A stretch of DNA of 64,000 nucleotides from Geothrix oryzae (GTDB taxonomy: Bacteria > Acidobacteriota > Holophagae > Holophagales > Holophagaceae). A model generated the notes under the pieces. That model saw only the letters and a list, made by a program, of their open reading frames with translations, had not been told where the DNA came from and ran no database searches. Position numbers and translations under genes: made by a program. Of this stretch, positions 19,350-29,083 are shown in pieces; position 1 is the stretch's first letter; every line of letters begins with the position of its first letter. The stretch covers positions 682,001 through 746,000 of the forward strand of contig NZ_AP027079.1 of NCBI RefSeq assembly GCF_030295385.1, given 5' to 3'.

Positions 19350-20163
19350 GGGCCGGGATGGCGATGGCGGCGGCGATGCCGCAGCAGCAGAGCAGGAAGA
19401 TCGGCGTCAGGGCCGCGCAGACGCCGCGCCAGGTGTCGGTCCGGTGCATGCGCGCGAGGCCCATGCCGATGACCACCATGCCGGCGATCTGGATCAGGAA
19501 GCCCAGGTAGGGGATGAGGCCGCCGATCTGGATGAAGGCCGAGGCATACCCGTAGGCCCGGATGGTCTGGCCGGTGCCCACGCCGGGTTTGAGGCCGCCC
19601 CACATCCACAGGAAGAAGTGGTTCAGGGCGCCGCCGACGACCATGCCCAGGAAGCTCACCAGGGGCATCAGCAGCAGGATGACGCCGAAGATGATGGGCA
19701 TGATGGCGGCGAGGGTCTTGCCGTCGCCTTTGCCGGTCTGCTCCAGGGCCGCGAGCATGATGCCCATGCCCACGAAGAAGAAGACGGCCGCCATGATGAG
19801 GAACACGGGGATCGACAGCAGCAGGAGGAAGCGCCAGGGGGCGCCGAGGCCTTCCGTGACGGGCACGCGGTCGAAGAGTTCCATCGGGTTGCTGAAGACC
19901 AGCCGGAACATGCCGCCCACCCGCGACCCGAAGGAGGGGAAGGCCTCCGTGTCCTCGAAGGGGATGGGCCGCAGGGCCGGGGTTTCCGGCAACGCATGGG
20001 CGGGCGGGGGCGGGAAGGGCGGCGGCGGGATCCTGGGCGGTTCGTCCAGTTCAATGATCGGAGGCGGGGCCTGTAGCTGAGTCGGGGGCTGAGCCGGGGG
20101 CTGAACCGGCGGCGGAATCGGGGCCGGAGGCAGAGCGTCGTGCGGGCCAGGGATCTCGGTCAT
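19330..20163 (-). CDS. YIP1-family membrane protein with proline-rich N-terminus
   Basis: A 277-residue protein. Residues 1-65 are an unstructured Pro/Gln-rich tail with runs of Pro. Residues about 95-270 hold five hydrophobic helices of the Yip1 type, including a Cys-Cys-Cys cluster in the last helix. Bacterial YIP1 proteins have no fixed function. The tail is probably cytoplasmic and could bind partners. The gene lies 30 bp downstream of the sigma-54 regulator on the same strand and may be co-transcribed with it. Confidence 0.78.
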   Translation of the reverse strand: MTEIPGPHDALPPAPIPPPVQPPAQPPTQLQAPPPIIELDEPPRIPPPPFPPPPAHALPETPALRPIPFEDTEAFPSFGSRVGGMFRLVFSNPMELFDRVPVTEGLGAPWRFLLLLSIPVFLIMAAVFFFVGMGIMLAALEQTGKGDGKTLAAIMPIIFGVILLLMPLVSFLGMVVGGALNHFFLWMWGGLKPGVGTGQTIRAYGYASAFIQIGGLIPYLGFLIQIAGMVVIGMGLARMHRTDTWRGVCAALTPIFLLCCCGIAAAIAIPALIAAGR

Positions 20164-20193
20164 CCTTCGCTCCGGGGAAGTGCACCCACGCTA

Positions 20194-21759
<1,566 letters not shown>

Positions 21760-21813
21760 TTCGAGATGGTGGTCAAGCCTCCAGCAACATAAACGCTTCC
21801 CTAGGTCGAAAGG

Positions 21814-21819
21814 TATACT
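21814..21819 (+). promoter_or_regulatory. Probable -10 box of the kinase gene
   Basis: TATACT, 25 bases before the TTG start of the kinase. No convincing -35 box lies 16-18 bases upstream, so this is suggestive only. Confidence 0.35.
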
Positions 21820-21843
21820 TCATTCCTGCCACCAAGGACCTGC

Positions 21844-24375
21844 TTGATCTCCGACGCCTCCCACTTCGGTTCCTACCGTCTGATCTCCCGGCTCGGGGAA
21901 GGCGCCATGGGCGAAGTCTGGAAGGCCCTCGACCTGCGGCTCGAGCGGGAGGTGGCGCTCAAGATCCTGAAGGATGCCGATGATCTCCGGCGCAAGGCGC
22001 TCATCGGAGAGGCGAAGCTGGCCTGCCAGCTCAATCACCCGAACATCGCCCACATCTACGACGCCGGCGAGGTGGAGGGGACGCCCTACATCGCCATGGA
22101 GCTGGTGGTGGGCCGCACGCTCCGCGCCCTGGTGGGCCGCCCGCTCGAAGGCGAGGCCCTGCAGGACCTGGCCCGCCAGGCCGCGGCGGCCCTCTCCCAC
22201 GCGCACCAGAAGGGCATCGTCCATCGCGACATCAAGCCCGAGAACCTGCTGCTGACGGACGAAGGCCAGCTCAAGATCCTGGATTTCGGCATCGCCCGCC
22301 GGGGCGCCGACGACCTTCCCGCGGGGCCGACCTCCCACCACATGACCCTCGTCGAGCACACGGCGCCCGGCTACAGCCAGGGCACGCCCGCCTACATGAG
22401 CCCGGAGCAGGCCAATGGCCAGCCCCTCACGGGCCAGTCGGACCAGTTCAGCCTGGGCGTGGTGCTCTACGAGCTGGCGACGGCGGTCCACCCCTTCCTG
22501 CGGAGCAGCCTCGTGGACACGCTCTATGCGGTGACGCGCGACGAGCCGCGGCCCCTCTCGGAGGCGAGGCCGGACCTCCCGCGCACCCTCCAGGACGCCA
22601 TCCACCGCCTGATGGCCAAGTCGCCCAAGGACCGGTTTCCGAACCTGCAGGCCCTGGTCGTGGGGCTGTCCGAGAACATCCCCACGGCCACGGTGCCCCA
22701 TCTCAGCCGGCCGGTGGCGCTGCTCCGCCGGCCCCGGCGGACTTGGCTCCTCGTTTCCGCGGGTCTGGTCGTCGTGGCGGCGGCCGGGCTCGGCGGTTGG
22801 CTGCTCCGCAGCCGCGACGGCTCCGGGCTGGGGGAGGCCCGCCGGGCCTCGCGGCTGGACTTCACCCGGGGGCGCCGGGTGGTGGCCATCCTGCCCATGG
22901 AGCAGCTGCAGCCGGACGCCGAGCATGCCTGGCTGAGCAACAGCTTCGCGGATGCCATGGCCTACGGGCTGGTGCGGCGGGACGACATCCTGGTGGTGGA
23001 CCGCCTGCGGGTGGTAGAGGCCATGCACCAGCTGGGCGACACCCCGGGGCAGGCCCCCCGGGCCCTCGGCGAATTGGGCCGCCAGCTCAAGGCGGAGCTG
23101 CTGGTCCTGGGCAGCTATCAGGTCGTGGGGGGGCAGCTCCGCATGGGCGTGCGCGTGGTGGATGTGGCGCGGGGGGCGACCCGGCACCAGTTCCAGCTGG
23201 ACCGTCCCGTGACCGACCTCCTGAAGCTGGAGGACGAACTGCAGCAGCGGCTGCCCCAGGAGATGGGGCTGGGCAGCGACCCGGGCTCGCTTCGCTCCCA
23301 GGCCAAGAACCCCCGCACCCGGGAGCTCTACACCAAGGCCCTCCAGGTCATCACGGATGGCAACCAGGACGCGGTCCAGCTGGCGAACTCCCTGCTGGCC
23401 TCGGCCATCGAGATCGAGCCCGACTACGCTCCGGCCCGGGCGGAATACGCCTGGACCCTGGCGGAGCTGGGCGCGACCCGCGCCCTGAGCCAGGGGCGCT
23501 TCGCCGAGGGGCAGGCCCTGCTCCGCCAGGGCAAGGCCGCTGCCGAGCAGGCCATTGCCCTGGATCCCAGCGCCTCCCAGGCCTATCGGGCCCTGGGCTC
23601 CATCCTGCTGCGCCTGGGCGATCTGGAGGGCGCGAGCCGCTCCGCGCTCCAGGCCGTGCGGCTCGATCCCGCGGACCACAAGGCCTACGATGTGCTGGCG
23701 GATGTCTTCGCGGGTCTGGAAGGCGAGGACAACCACCAGACGGCCCGGCGCTACTTCGAGAAGTCCCTGGCGCTCTTCCCCGAGGGCTGGCAGGCCCACC
23801 ACCGGTACGGCGTGCTGCTGCAGAATGACGGCGACCTCCTCCAGGCCCTCGAGCATGCGGACCGGGCCATCGCCCTGCGGCCCTCCGCCGAGTACGCCTA
23901 TGTCACCGCCGCGGACGCGCTGCTCTGGATGGGGCGCGCACCGGAGGCCGAAGTCCGGCTGAAGGCCGGCCTGCGCGAGGTGCCGACTTCCAATGTGCTG
24001 CGCAGCCTCATGGCCTACACCGCCTGGGACCGCGGCGACCGCGCCTCCGCCGAAGGGTATCTCCGGGAGCTGGAGAACGCCTGGCCCCCGGACCACTCCA
24101 ACACCGTGCTCCTGGTGGCGGTCAAGCAGGCCGTGGAAGGCGACGCGGCGGGCGCCCGGGCGCAGATGGAGGGCTACCGGCAGAAGCTGCTGGCCTCGGA
24201 TCTCGCGGCGAAGAAGCACAACGAGAAGCGGGTGCTTTCCGTGAACCTCTACTTCATGGCCCGCATGGCCGCCCGGCTGGGGGATCCGGCGGGCGCCAAG
24301 AACCTGCTCGATCTGGCCGACCGCCTGCACGCGGGCAAGCGCCGCGTGGCCCAGCAGGATCCGGCCTTCCGGTAG
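21844..24375 (+). CDS. Membrane-spanning Ser/Thr protein kinase with TPR region
   Basis: An 843-residue Hanks-type kinase starting at TTG; AAGGA lies five bases upstream and the next possible starts would cut into the glycine loop. The kinase domain (residues 10-275) has GEGAMGEV, Lys40 in VALK, catalytic HRDIKPEN (Asp129), DFG at 147-149 and GTPAYMSPEQ, so it looks active. A single membrane helix (about 298-322) is followed by a TolB/FlgO-like segment (VVAILPMEQL, LKAELLVLGSYQVVGGQLRMGVRVVD) and tetratricopeptide-type repeats to the C-terminus (about 500-830). The TPR part is thus probably periplasmic and could be the sensor. Substrates unknown. Confidence 0.92.
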   Translation: MISDASHFGSYRLISRLGEGAMGEVWKALDLRLEREVALKILKDADDLRRKALIGEAKLACQLNHPNIAHIYDAGEVEGTPYIAMELVVGRTLRALVGRPLEGEALQDLARQAAAALSHAHQKGIVHRDIKPENLLLTDEGQLKILDFGIARRGADDLPAGPTSHHMTLVEHTAPGYSQGTPAYMSPEQANGQPLTGQSDQFSLGVVLYELATAVHPFLRSSLVDTLYAVTRDEPRPLSEARPDLPRTLQDAIHRLMAKSPKDRFPNLQALVVGLSENIPTATVPHLSRPVALLRRPRRTWLLVSAGLVVVAAAGLGGWLLRSRDGSGLGEARRASRLDFTRGRRVVAILPMEQLQPDAEHAWLSNSFADAMAYGLVRRDDILVVDRLRVVEAMHQLGDTPGQAPRALGELGRQLKAELLVLGSYQVVGGQLRMGVRVVDVARGATRHQFQLDRPVTDLLKLEDELQQRLPQEMGLGSDPGSLRSQAKNPRTRELYTKALQVITDGNQDAVQLANSLLASAIEIEPDYAPARAEYAWTLAELGATRALSQGRFAEGQALLRQGKAAAEQAIALDPSASQAYRALGSILLRLGDLEGASRSALQAVRLDPADHKAYDVLADVFAGLEGEDNHQTARRYFEKSLALFPEGWQAHHRYGVLLQNDGDLLQALEHADRAIALRPSAEYAYVTAADALLWMGRAPEAEVRLKAGLREVPTSNVLRSLMAYTAWDRGDRASAEGYLRELENAWPPDHSNTVLLVAVKQAVEGDAAGARAQMEGYRQKLLASDLAAKKHNEKRVLSVNLYFMARMAARLGDPAGAKNLLDLADRLHAGKRRVAQQDPAFR

Positions 24376-24381
24376 GACCCC

Positions 24382-25131
24382 CTAGCAGGCCGTCTCATGG
24401 GCCTGGGCCACCAGCTCCTCGATGCGGCGGCGCACCTCCTGCACGAGGGAATCGCGATCCGGGTGATCGGCCGGGTGGACGGGCTGGCCCATCAGGAGGG
24501 TGTACCGGCCCGGCCGGATCTTCATGCTGCCCGGCGGGAGCACCTGATGGCCCCCCACGGTGGCCATGGGCACGATGGGCACGCCCGCATCCTGGGCCAG
24601 GGCGAAGCCGCCCTTCTTGAAGGGCAGCATCTGGCCAGTGTGACTGCGGGTGCCCTCGGGAAAGATCACCACATTCTTGCCGTCGCGGATCTGCTGGGCC
24701 GCATCGCGGATGCTGCGGCGGGCCCGCTCCCGGTCGCCGCGGTCGATGAAGATCACCCCTGCGGCCCACCCGGCCCAGCCGATGAAGGGCACATACTTCA
24801 GCTCCTTCTTGGCGATGTAGACGGCGGGAAGCGGGAGGGCGGCCACCAGGATGGGGGGATCCATCTGGCTTTCGTGGTTCGACATGAAGATCACGGACTG
24901 GCGGCCTTCGCGGATGGCATCCGGCATCCGCTCCCAGCCGTGGAGGGTGTAGGGGATGTGGCAGAACCAGGCCATGCCCCGGGCGAACATCGGTCCGACG
25001 GTGAAGAAGGCCCGCCGCCGACCGAGGACGGGCACGGCCAGCAGGATGCCCAGGACGGTCAGGGGGACCGTCGCCAGGGCCCAGGCCGCCATGACGGCAC
25101 CGCCGAATCCCGTGTCCCGCCAGTTGGCCAC
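24382..25131 (-). CDS. plsC: 1-acyl-sn-glycerol-3-phosphate acyltransferase
   Basis: A 249-residue inner-membrane acyltransferase that makes phosphatidic acid from lysophosphatidic acid. An N-terminal hydrophobic helix is followed by catalytic NHESQMD (N-H-x4-D class), the glycerol-phosphate-binding FPEGTRS and the GVPIVPMA motif. Start is GTG with GGAGG four bases upstream. It is convergent with the kinase gene, six bases apart, and divergent from a small hypothetical gene. Confidence 0.9.
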   Translation of the reverse strand: MANWRDTGFGGAVMAAWALATVPLTVLGILLAVPVLGRRRAFFTVGPMFARGMAWFCHIPYTLHGWERMPDAIREGRQSVIFMSNHESQMDPPILVAALPLPAVYIAKKELKYVPFIGWAGWAAGVIFIDRGDRERARRSIRDAAQQIRDGKNVVIFPEGTRSHTGQMLPFKKGGFALAQDAGVPIVPMATVGGHQVLPPGSMKIRPGRYTLLMGQPVHPADHPDRDSLVQEVRRRIEELVAQAHETAC

Positions 25132-25176
25132 GACGCCTCCTCGTGCTATTCAAGCTAGCAGTTCTGGAGGTCTCCC

Positions 25177-25395
25177 GTGGGCATCACCGAGCAGATCCTG
25201 ACCGACCACGCCACGCGCAAGGACGGGGAGGGCGTCACCTGGTTTACCGCCGCCGATCTGGCGCGGCTGGGCATCCGGGACGCGCTGTTCACCGTGATGC
25301 AGACCGTCCAGCACACCCTCCGCATGCGGAGGGCGCGCCAGGTGGTCGAAAGCCATGGCTGCACGGATCGCTGGAGCGTGCAGGACGCCCACTGA
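25177..25395 (+). CDS. Small hypothetical protein
   Basis: A 72-residue cytoplasmic protein with GTG start and GGAGG six bases upstream. Predicted mainly helical: an N-terminal half with FTAADLARLGIRDALFTVMQTVQ and a basic segment (LRMRRARQVVESHGC). No family recognised. It lies between plsC (divergent) and ric (convergent, nine bases away). Codon use, with GC-rich third positions, matches the neighbours, which supports it being coding. Confidence 0.6.
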   Translation: MGITEQILTDHATRKDGEGVTWFTAADLARLGIRDALFTVMQTVQHTLRMRRARQVVESHGCTDRWSVQDAH

Positions 25396-25404
25396 TCCGA
25401 AGGG

Positions 25405-26121
25405 TCAGACGCGGACACCCGCCTCCATCGCCGTGGCACGGGGGTGGAGAATCTGGTTTTCCAGGTAGATGTGCAGGTGCAGGTCGCGCTCCAGGGTCTC
25501 CAGGCCGTCGTAGAGGGCCCGGAAGGTAGCGCAGCCGTCCGCCGGCGTGGTGTAGGCGCCGGTGAGGTCCCGAAGCTCTGTCAGCAGAGCCCCGACGGCC
25601 TCGTGTTCCATTTCCATGACGCGGATGGGGCTCTGCACCGAGCCGAAGCAGGAGGAACCCGTCTGTCCCTGTTCCATCTGCCGGATGAAGGGGAAGAGAA
25701 TCTGCTCTTCCTTCATCATGTGCGGCATGAGGTCGGCCACCAGGGCCCGGTAGAGCTGGCCCACGCGCTCCAGTTCGGGATGCCGCTCGCCGTGGGCCCG
25801 GAGGACCTTCTCGAGGAGCATCTCGAGGCGGGGCATCTCCTCGCGGAGGTAGTCGTGGTGGGTGGCCACGATGTGCTGGATGAGGTCTCCGAGCGGGGCG
25901 TCGGTCCAGTCGCGGAGCGAGGGGACGCCCGCGGTGGGGATCTCCACGGTGGCCAGGCCCTTCAGGACTTCTTCGGGATCCTGGTGGGCGAGCTGGCAGG
26001 CTTCCGCCAGGCTGCGGTGGCCGCCGCAGCAGTAGTCGATGCCCAGGCGCTCGAAGTAGCGCATGGTTTCAGGTCGCGCCATCACCAGCTCGCCCACCTT
26101 CGTGTCCAGTTCCGTGTTCAT
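25405..26121 (-). CDS. ric: Iron-sulfur cluster repair di-iron protein
   Basis: A 238-residue protein of the RIC family (YtfE/ScdA/NorA), which repairs nitrosatively or oxidatively damaged Fe-S clusters and releases NO or iron. The N-terminal ScdA domain has the Cys-Cys pair at residues 31-32 (DYCCGGHRSL). The hemerythrin-like four-helix part carries the di-iron ligands in THHDYL, MPHMMKEEQILF, EMEHEAVG and HLHIYLENQILHP. In other bacteria ric is induced by NO through NsrR, NorR or FNR-type regulators. An inverted repeat 57 bp upstream and an unusually AT-rich leader fit such control. Confidence 0.93.
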   Translation of the reverse strand: MNTELDTKVGELVMARPETMRYFERLGIDYCCGGHRSLAEACQLAHQDPEEVLKGLATVEIPTAGVPSLRDWTDAPLGDLIQHIVATHHDYLREEMPRLEMLLEKVLRAHGERHPELERVGQLYRALVADLMPHMMKEEQILFPFIRQMEQGQTGSSCFGSVQSPIRVMEMEHEAVGALLTELRDLTGAYTTPADGCATFRALYDGLETLERDLHLHIYLENQILHPRATAMEAGVRV

Positions 26122-26177
26122 GTCGGCTCCTCGGTGGGGACGATCCCCGACCCCCAGGATGCGGTGGCCGGGCCGTG

Positions 26178-26193
26178 AAGATCATCACATCTT
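26178..26193 (-). promoter_or_regulatory. Inverted repeat upstream of ric
   Basis: Five-base arms AAGAT / ATCTT separated by six bases, 57 bp before the ric start. One half (AAGATGTGAT on the gene's strand) resembles the AAGATGYAT half-site of NsrR. It could be an NO-responsive operator, but this rests on pattern likeness only. Confidence 0.4.
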
Positions 26194-26220
26194 GACTAAA
26201 AAGGTCATATTTTCTTTAAT
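26192..26220 (+). promoter_or_regulatory. Near-consensus promoter facing away from ric
   Basis: TTGACT (26192-26197), exactly 17 bases, then TTTAAT (26215-26220): five of six at both boxes, in an AT-rich patch unlike its surroundings. It reads rightward into the 3' end of the minus-strand GlmS-like gene, where no plus-strand gene with a ribosome site is seen, so any transcript would be antisense. Confidence 0.5.
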
Positions 26221-26259
26221 ACTTCCAGGAAGAGATCTATCTAGCTGATTCCACGATTT

Positions 26260-28719
26260 TTAATCTACAGTGATGGACTTCGATACATTCTTGGGGGCGT
26301 CCGGATGGACCCCATGGTCGGCCACGGTCAGCCGATCCAGGTACTCCATCTTCAGCACGGACATGCGGAAGGCCAGGCGCTGGAGGGCCACGGTCGCGGC
26401 GAAGACGAAGAGGTTGGGATCGCCGCTGAAGGGGACCTCGATGTACTTCGACCAGTAGCGGTCCTGTCCCATGGGCTTGCCCGCCACGGCCAGGGCCAGC
26501 TCCGGCTGCTTTTCCGCGATGAGCATGATGTCGGCGCCGCGGATCTTGTGGGTGTGGATCTGACTGATGGTGATGCGGATGTCGCGCTCCTCGCTGGGGC
26601 ACACGAAGAGCAGGGGGTAGTTGGAGAACCGCGTCTCCACCAGCTCCGGCCAGGCCTGGAGGGCTTCGATCCCCCCCGCGAAGGGGCGCCCGTCACGGTG
26701 CTGCTCGTAGACTTCCAGCAGGCCCGCCAGGTCCTGGATGGAGAACAGCGTGTTCTTGCCGAGGATGGTGTTGGGGCCGTGCTTGAACTCGGCGGCGTCG
26801 TAGCCTTCGGCGTGGTTGAGCACCACCTCCCGGATCTTGAGGGCGCCTTCGCGGGCCAGTCCGATGAGGCCGGTGCCGAGAATGTGCAGGGAGGGCTCCA
26901 GGTAGAGGCGCTTCGCGGCCTCCTCCACATCGCGCTCGCACATCCGGAGGGTCTCGGCGATGAGCTCCTTGGCGCGTTCCAGGTTGGCGGCGATCTTCCG
27001 CTCGGTGAGCGAGAAGGAGGCGGCCAGCACATAGAGGATGGCCACTTGGTTGAGGAAGCTCTTGGTGGCGGCCACGGCGATCTCGGGACCGCAGAGGATG
27101 GGCAGGTAGAACTCGGACAGCTCCTGCGGGATGCGGCTGTTCTCGTTGTTCACCAGGGAGATCCGCCGCAGCCCCGGCACCCGGGCGCGCACATCCTGGA
27201 AGATGTCCACCAGGTCCTTCGTCTCGCCGGACTGGGTGATGCCGAGAAGGAGGTCGCGGGGCTGGAGCGCGTTGAGATACATGGACCGGAACATGCCGGG
27301 GTTGCAGGGGAAGACGGCCACGCCCGACAGGTTGTTGAAGAAGGTGGCCGCCACCAGGGCCGCGTGGTACGAGGTGCCCGAGGCGACCAGGAAGACGCGC
27401 CCGCCCTCCTTCTGCGTCTCCCGGATCGCCTGCACCAGCTCCATGAGGTGGCGCGTGACCCGGCGGCGCTTCTTCCAGATGAAGAGCAGGTCGAAGAGGG
27501 CCAGGGCTTCGGAGGCCTGGGGATCGAGGCGTTCCAGGTCCGCGAGCAGCTGGCGCTCGTCCGACAGGGGCCGCCCACCGTGGGCCCGCAGGACATCGGC
27601 GTGGGGCTTCACCCGGGTGGTCAGCTCCCGGTGGACGGGATCCGCCAGGAGGCCCTGGAAGGCCGCCACCAGGGCGGGCTCATGGGGAGCTTCGTAGAGC
27701 GCGAGAACCTTGCCCAGCAGGGCCTTGCAGAGGTCCTTCCGATCCTCGAAGGCGGCGAACAGGCCCTCGGTTTCGGGTGAGCGGAAGTAGTAGCGGAGCA
27801 CCTCGTCCAGGTTGTCGGGCGCCGAGGCGATCTCCTGCTCCATGAAATAGCGGTAGGGAGCCCGCAGGCCGGTATCGCGGACATTGAGCTTGGAGCGTTT
27901 GGGCCGCGGCACCGAGAACGCGAAGTCCTTGCCCAGGGTGAAGACCAGGTAGTCCCGCTCCGTGAACCAGAGCCCCTCGCCCTCGGAGAGCGGGATGAGC
28001 ATGCGGGTCTTGGAGAGCACGGAAGTGAGGTCGCTGGAAACCACCACGAAGTCGCCGTGGGCGTCGCTGCCGATGCCCGCATAGAGCGAAGACCCGGATT
28101 TCACGGCCACCACGCCCGGCACCTTCGGATCCGCAAAGGCTGCGGCATAGGAACCTTCGGCGCGGGCATCGGCCTTGCGGGCCGCATCCATCAGGAGGAA
28201 GGCGCCATCGGGAATGGACGCCTGCAGCCCGGCAGCCGCGTAGGCGGCCCGGCAGGCCGCCAGGGCCGAACCGGGGTCGGCCAGATTGGCGGCGTAGGCA
28301 TCCTCGGTGAGGTGCGTGATCATCTCGCCGTCGTTGTCGGAAACCACGGCGTGACCCTGGATGGTCAGGGCGGGCTTGAGCGCATCCGTGTTCGAGATGT
28401 TGCCGTTGTGGGCGCCCACCATCTCGACCTTGCAGCGCACGAGGTGAGGCTGGCTGTTCACATCCGTGACGGCGCCATAGGTGGCCCAGCGCACCTGGCC
28501 GATGAAGCGCTGGCCGGCCTGCTGGTCGATGCCCAGCTCGGGCACCACGCGGCTGGGGGCGCCGACCTTCTTCAGGAGCTTGATGGCCCCGTCGTCCCCG
28601 ATGAAGGAGGCCCCGGTGGAATCGTAGCCTCGGTATTCCAGCCGCTTCAGCAGCTCACCGGCCTCCCGCCCCATGGCGGAAACCTCGGATCCATAGCACA
28701 ACGACACGATTCCGCACAC
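26260..28719 (-). CDS. Enlarged GlmS-like glutamine amidotransferase / SIS-domain protein
   Basis: An 819-residue paralogue of glucosamine-6-phosphate synthase, about 200 residues longer than the canonical enzyme encoded at 45702-47534. The GTG start puts the N-terminal nucleophile at Cys2 (M-C-G-I-V-S) and has GGAGG seven bases upstream, which decides it over in-frame starts eight and nine codons earlier. The glutaminase domain (about 1-290) keeps GQVRWATYG, GAHNGNISN and SDNDGEMI. Then comes an extra helical segment of about 130 residues, then two SIS sugar-phosphate isomerase domains (VASGTSYHAAL, GITQSGET, ATKSFLNQ) and a C-terminus (KNVSKSITVD) like GlmS. It probably aminates a phosphosugar; the substrate may differ from fructose-6-phosphate. 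Confidence 0.85.
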   Translation of the reverse strand: MCGIVSLCYGSEVSAMGREAGELLKRLEYRGYDSTGASFIGDDGAIKLLKKVGAPSRVVPELGIDQQAGQRFIGQVRWATYGAVTDVNSQPHLVRCKVEMVGAHNGNISNTDALKPALTIQGHAVVSDNDGEMITHLTEDAYAANLADPGSALAACRAAYAAAGLQASIPDGAFLLMDAARKADARAEGSYAAAFADPKVPGVVAVKSGSSLYAGIGSDAHGDFVVVSSDLTSVLSKTRMLIPLSEGEGLWFTERDYLVFTLGKDFAFSVPRPKRSKLNVRDTGLRAPYRYFMEQEIASAPDNLDEVLRYYFRSPETEGLFAAFEDRKDLCKALLGKVLALYEAPHEPALVAAFQGLLADPVHRELTTRVKPHADVLRAHGGRPLSDERQLLADLERLDPQASEALALFDLLFIWKKRRRVTRHLMELVQAIRETQKEGGRVFLVASGTSYHAALVAATFFNNLSGVAVFPCNPGMFRSMYLNALQPRDLLLGITQSGETKDLVDIFQDVRARVPGLRRISLVNNENSRIPQELSEFYLPILCGPEIAVAATKSFLNQVAILYVLAASFSLTERKIAANLERAKELIAETLRMCERDVEEAAKRLYLEPSLHILGTGLIGLAREGALKIREVVLNHAEGYDAAEFKHGPNTILGKNTLFSIQDLAGLLEVYEQHRDGRPFAGGIEALQAWPELVETRFSNYPLLFVCPSEERDIRITISQIHTHKIRGADIMLIAEKQPELALAVAGKPMGQDRYWSKYIEVPFSGDPNLFVFAATVALQRLAFRMSVLKMEYLDRLTVADHGVHPDAPKNVSKSITVD

Positions 28720-28755
28720 CGCCGGACCTCCCAAAGCATTCATCACAGGCCAAAG

Positions 28756-28784
28756 CCACCCTCCATCCTGGGATAGAAGGGTGG
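28756..28784 (-). terminator. Hairpin after yidD
   Basis: Arms CCACCCT / AGGGTGG with an inner ATCC(T)/GGGAT pairing, starting directly after the yidD stop and ending about 37 bases before the GlmS-like start. The downstream T-tract is only CTTT, so it may be a weak terminator or an attenuating leader of the next gene. Confidence 0.45.
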
Positions 28785-28785
28785 T

Positions 28786-29079
28786 TTATGGAACTGGATC
28801 GATCCCGCCCTGGGTCAGGGGTGAACAGCGGAGCAGGCGCCAGGTGGTGAGCAGGCCGCCGCGGAGGGTGCCGTACCGCTGGATGCAGCCCAGGCCGTAG
28901 TGGCTGCAGGTGGGGGTGAATTTGCACTGGGTGGGCAGGTGGCTGGACAGGGTGGCCTGGTAGGTACGGATCAGGCCGCGGCAGACCCAGGCCGTCGGTT
29001 GGAAGCGCACGGGCAGGCAGGCTTCCAGCACCAGGTAGAGCCCGAGGGCCGCCAGGGGGTGGGCCAGCAGCCAGGCCAT
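28786..29079 (-). CDS. yidD: Membrane protein insertion efficiency factor
   Basis: A 97-residue YidD-family protein that helps YidC/Sec insert inner-membrane proteins. It has an amphipathic/hydrophobic N-terminus and the family core FTPTCSHYGLGCIQRYGTLRGG with the conserved Cys residues. YidD usually sits with rpmH-rnpA-yidC, but here it follows ispG by four bases, an unusual location. The ATG at MAWLLAHP is preferred; longer readings run into ispG. Confidence 0.9.
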   Translation of the reverse strand: MAWLLAHPLAALGLYLVLEACLPVRFQPTAWVCRGLIRTYQATLSSHLPTQCKFTPTCSHYGLGCIQRYGTLRGGLLTTWRLLRCSPLTQGGIDPVP

Positions 29080-29083
29080 CACC

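Noticed and set aside
21820-24330. An 836-codon frame on the minus strand opposite the kinase gene
   Set aside because: Same shadow effect; no motifs, and the other strand encodes a complete kinase.
26270-26458. A 62-codon plus-strand frame downstream of the antisense promoter
   Set aside because: No ribosome site, basic random-like composition, and it lies wholly within the GlmS-like gene on the other strand.
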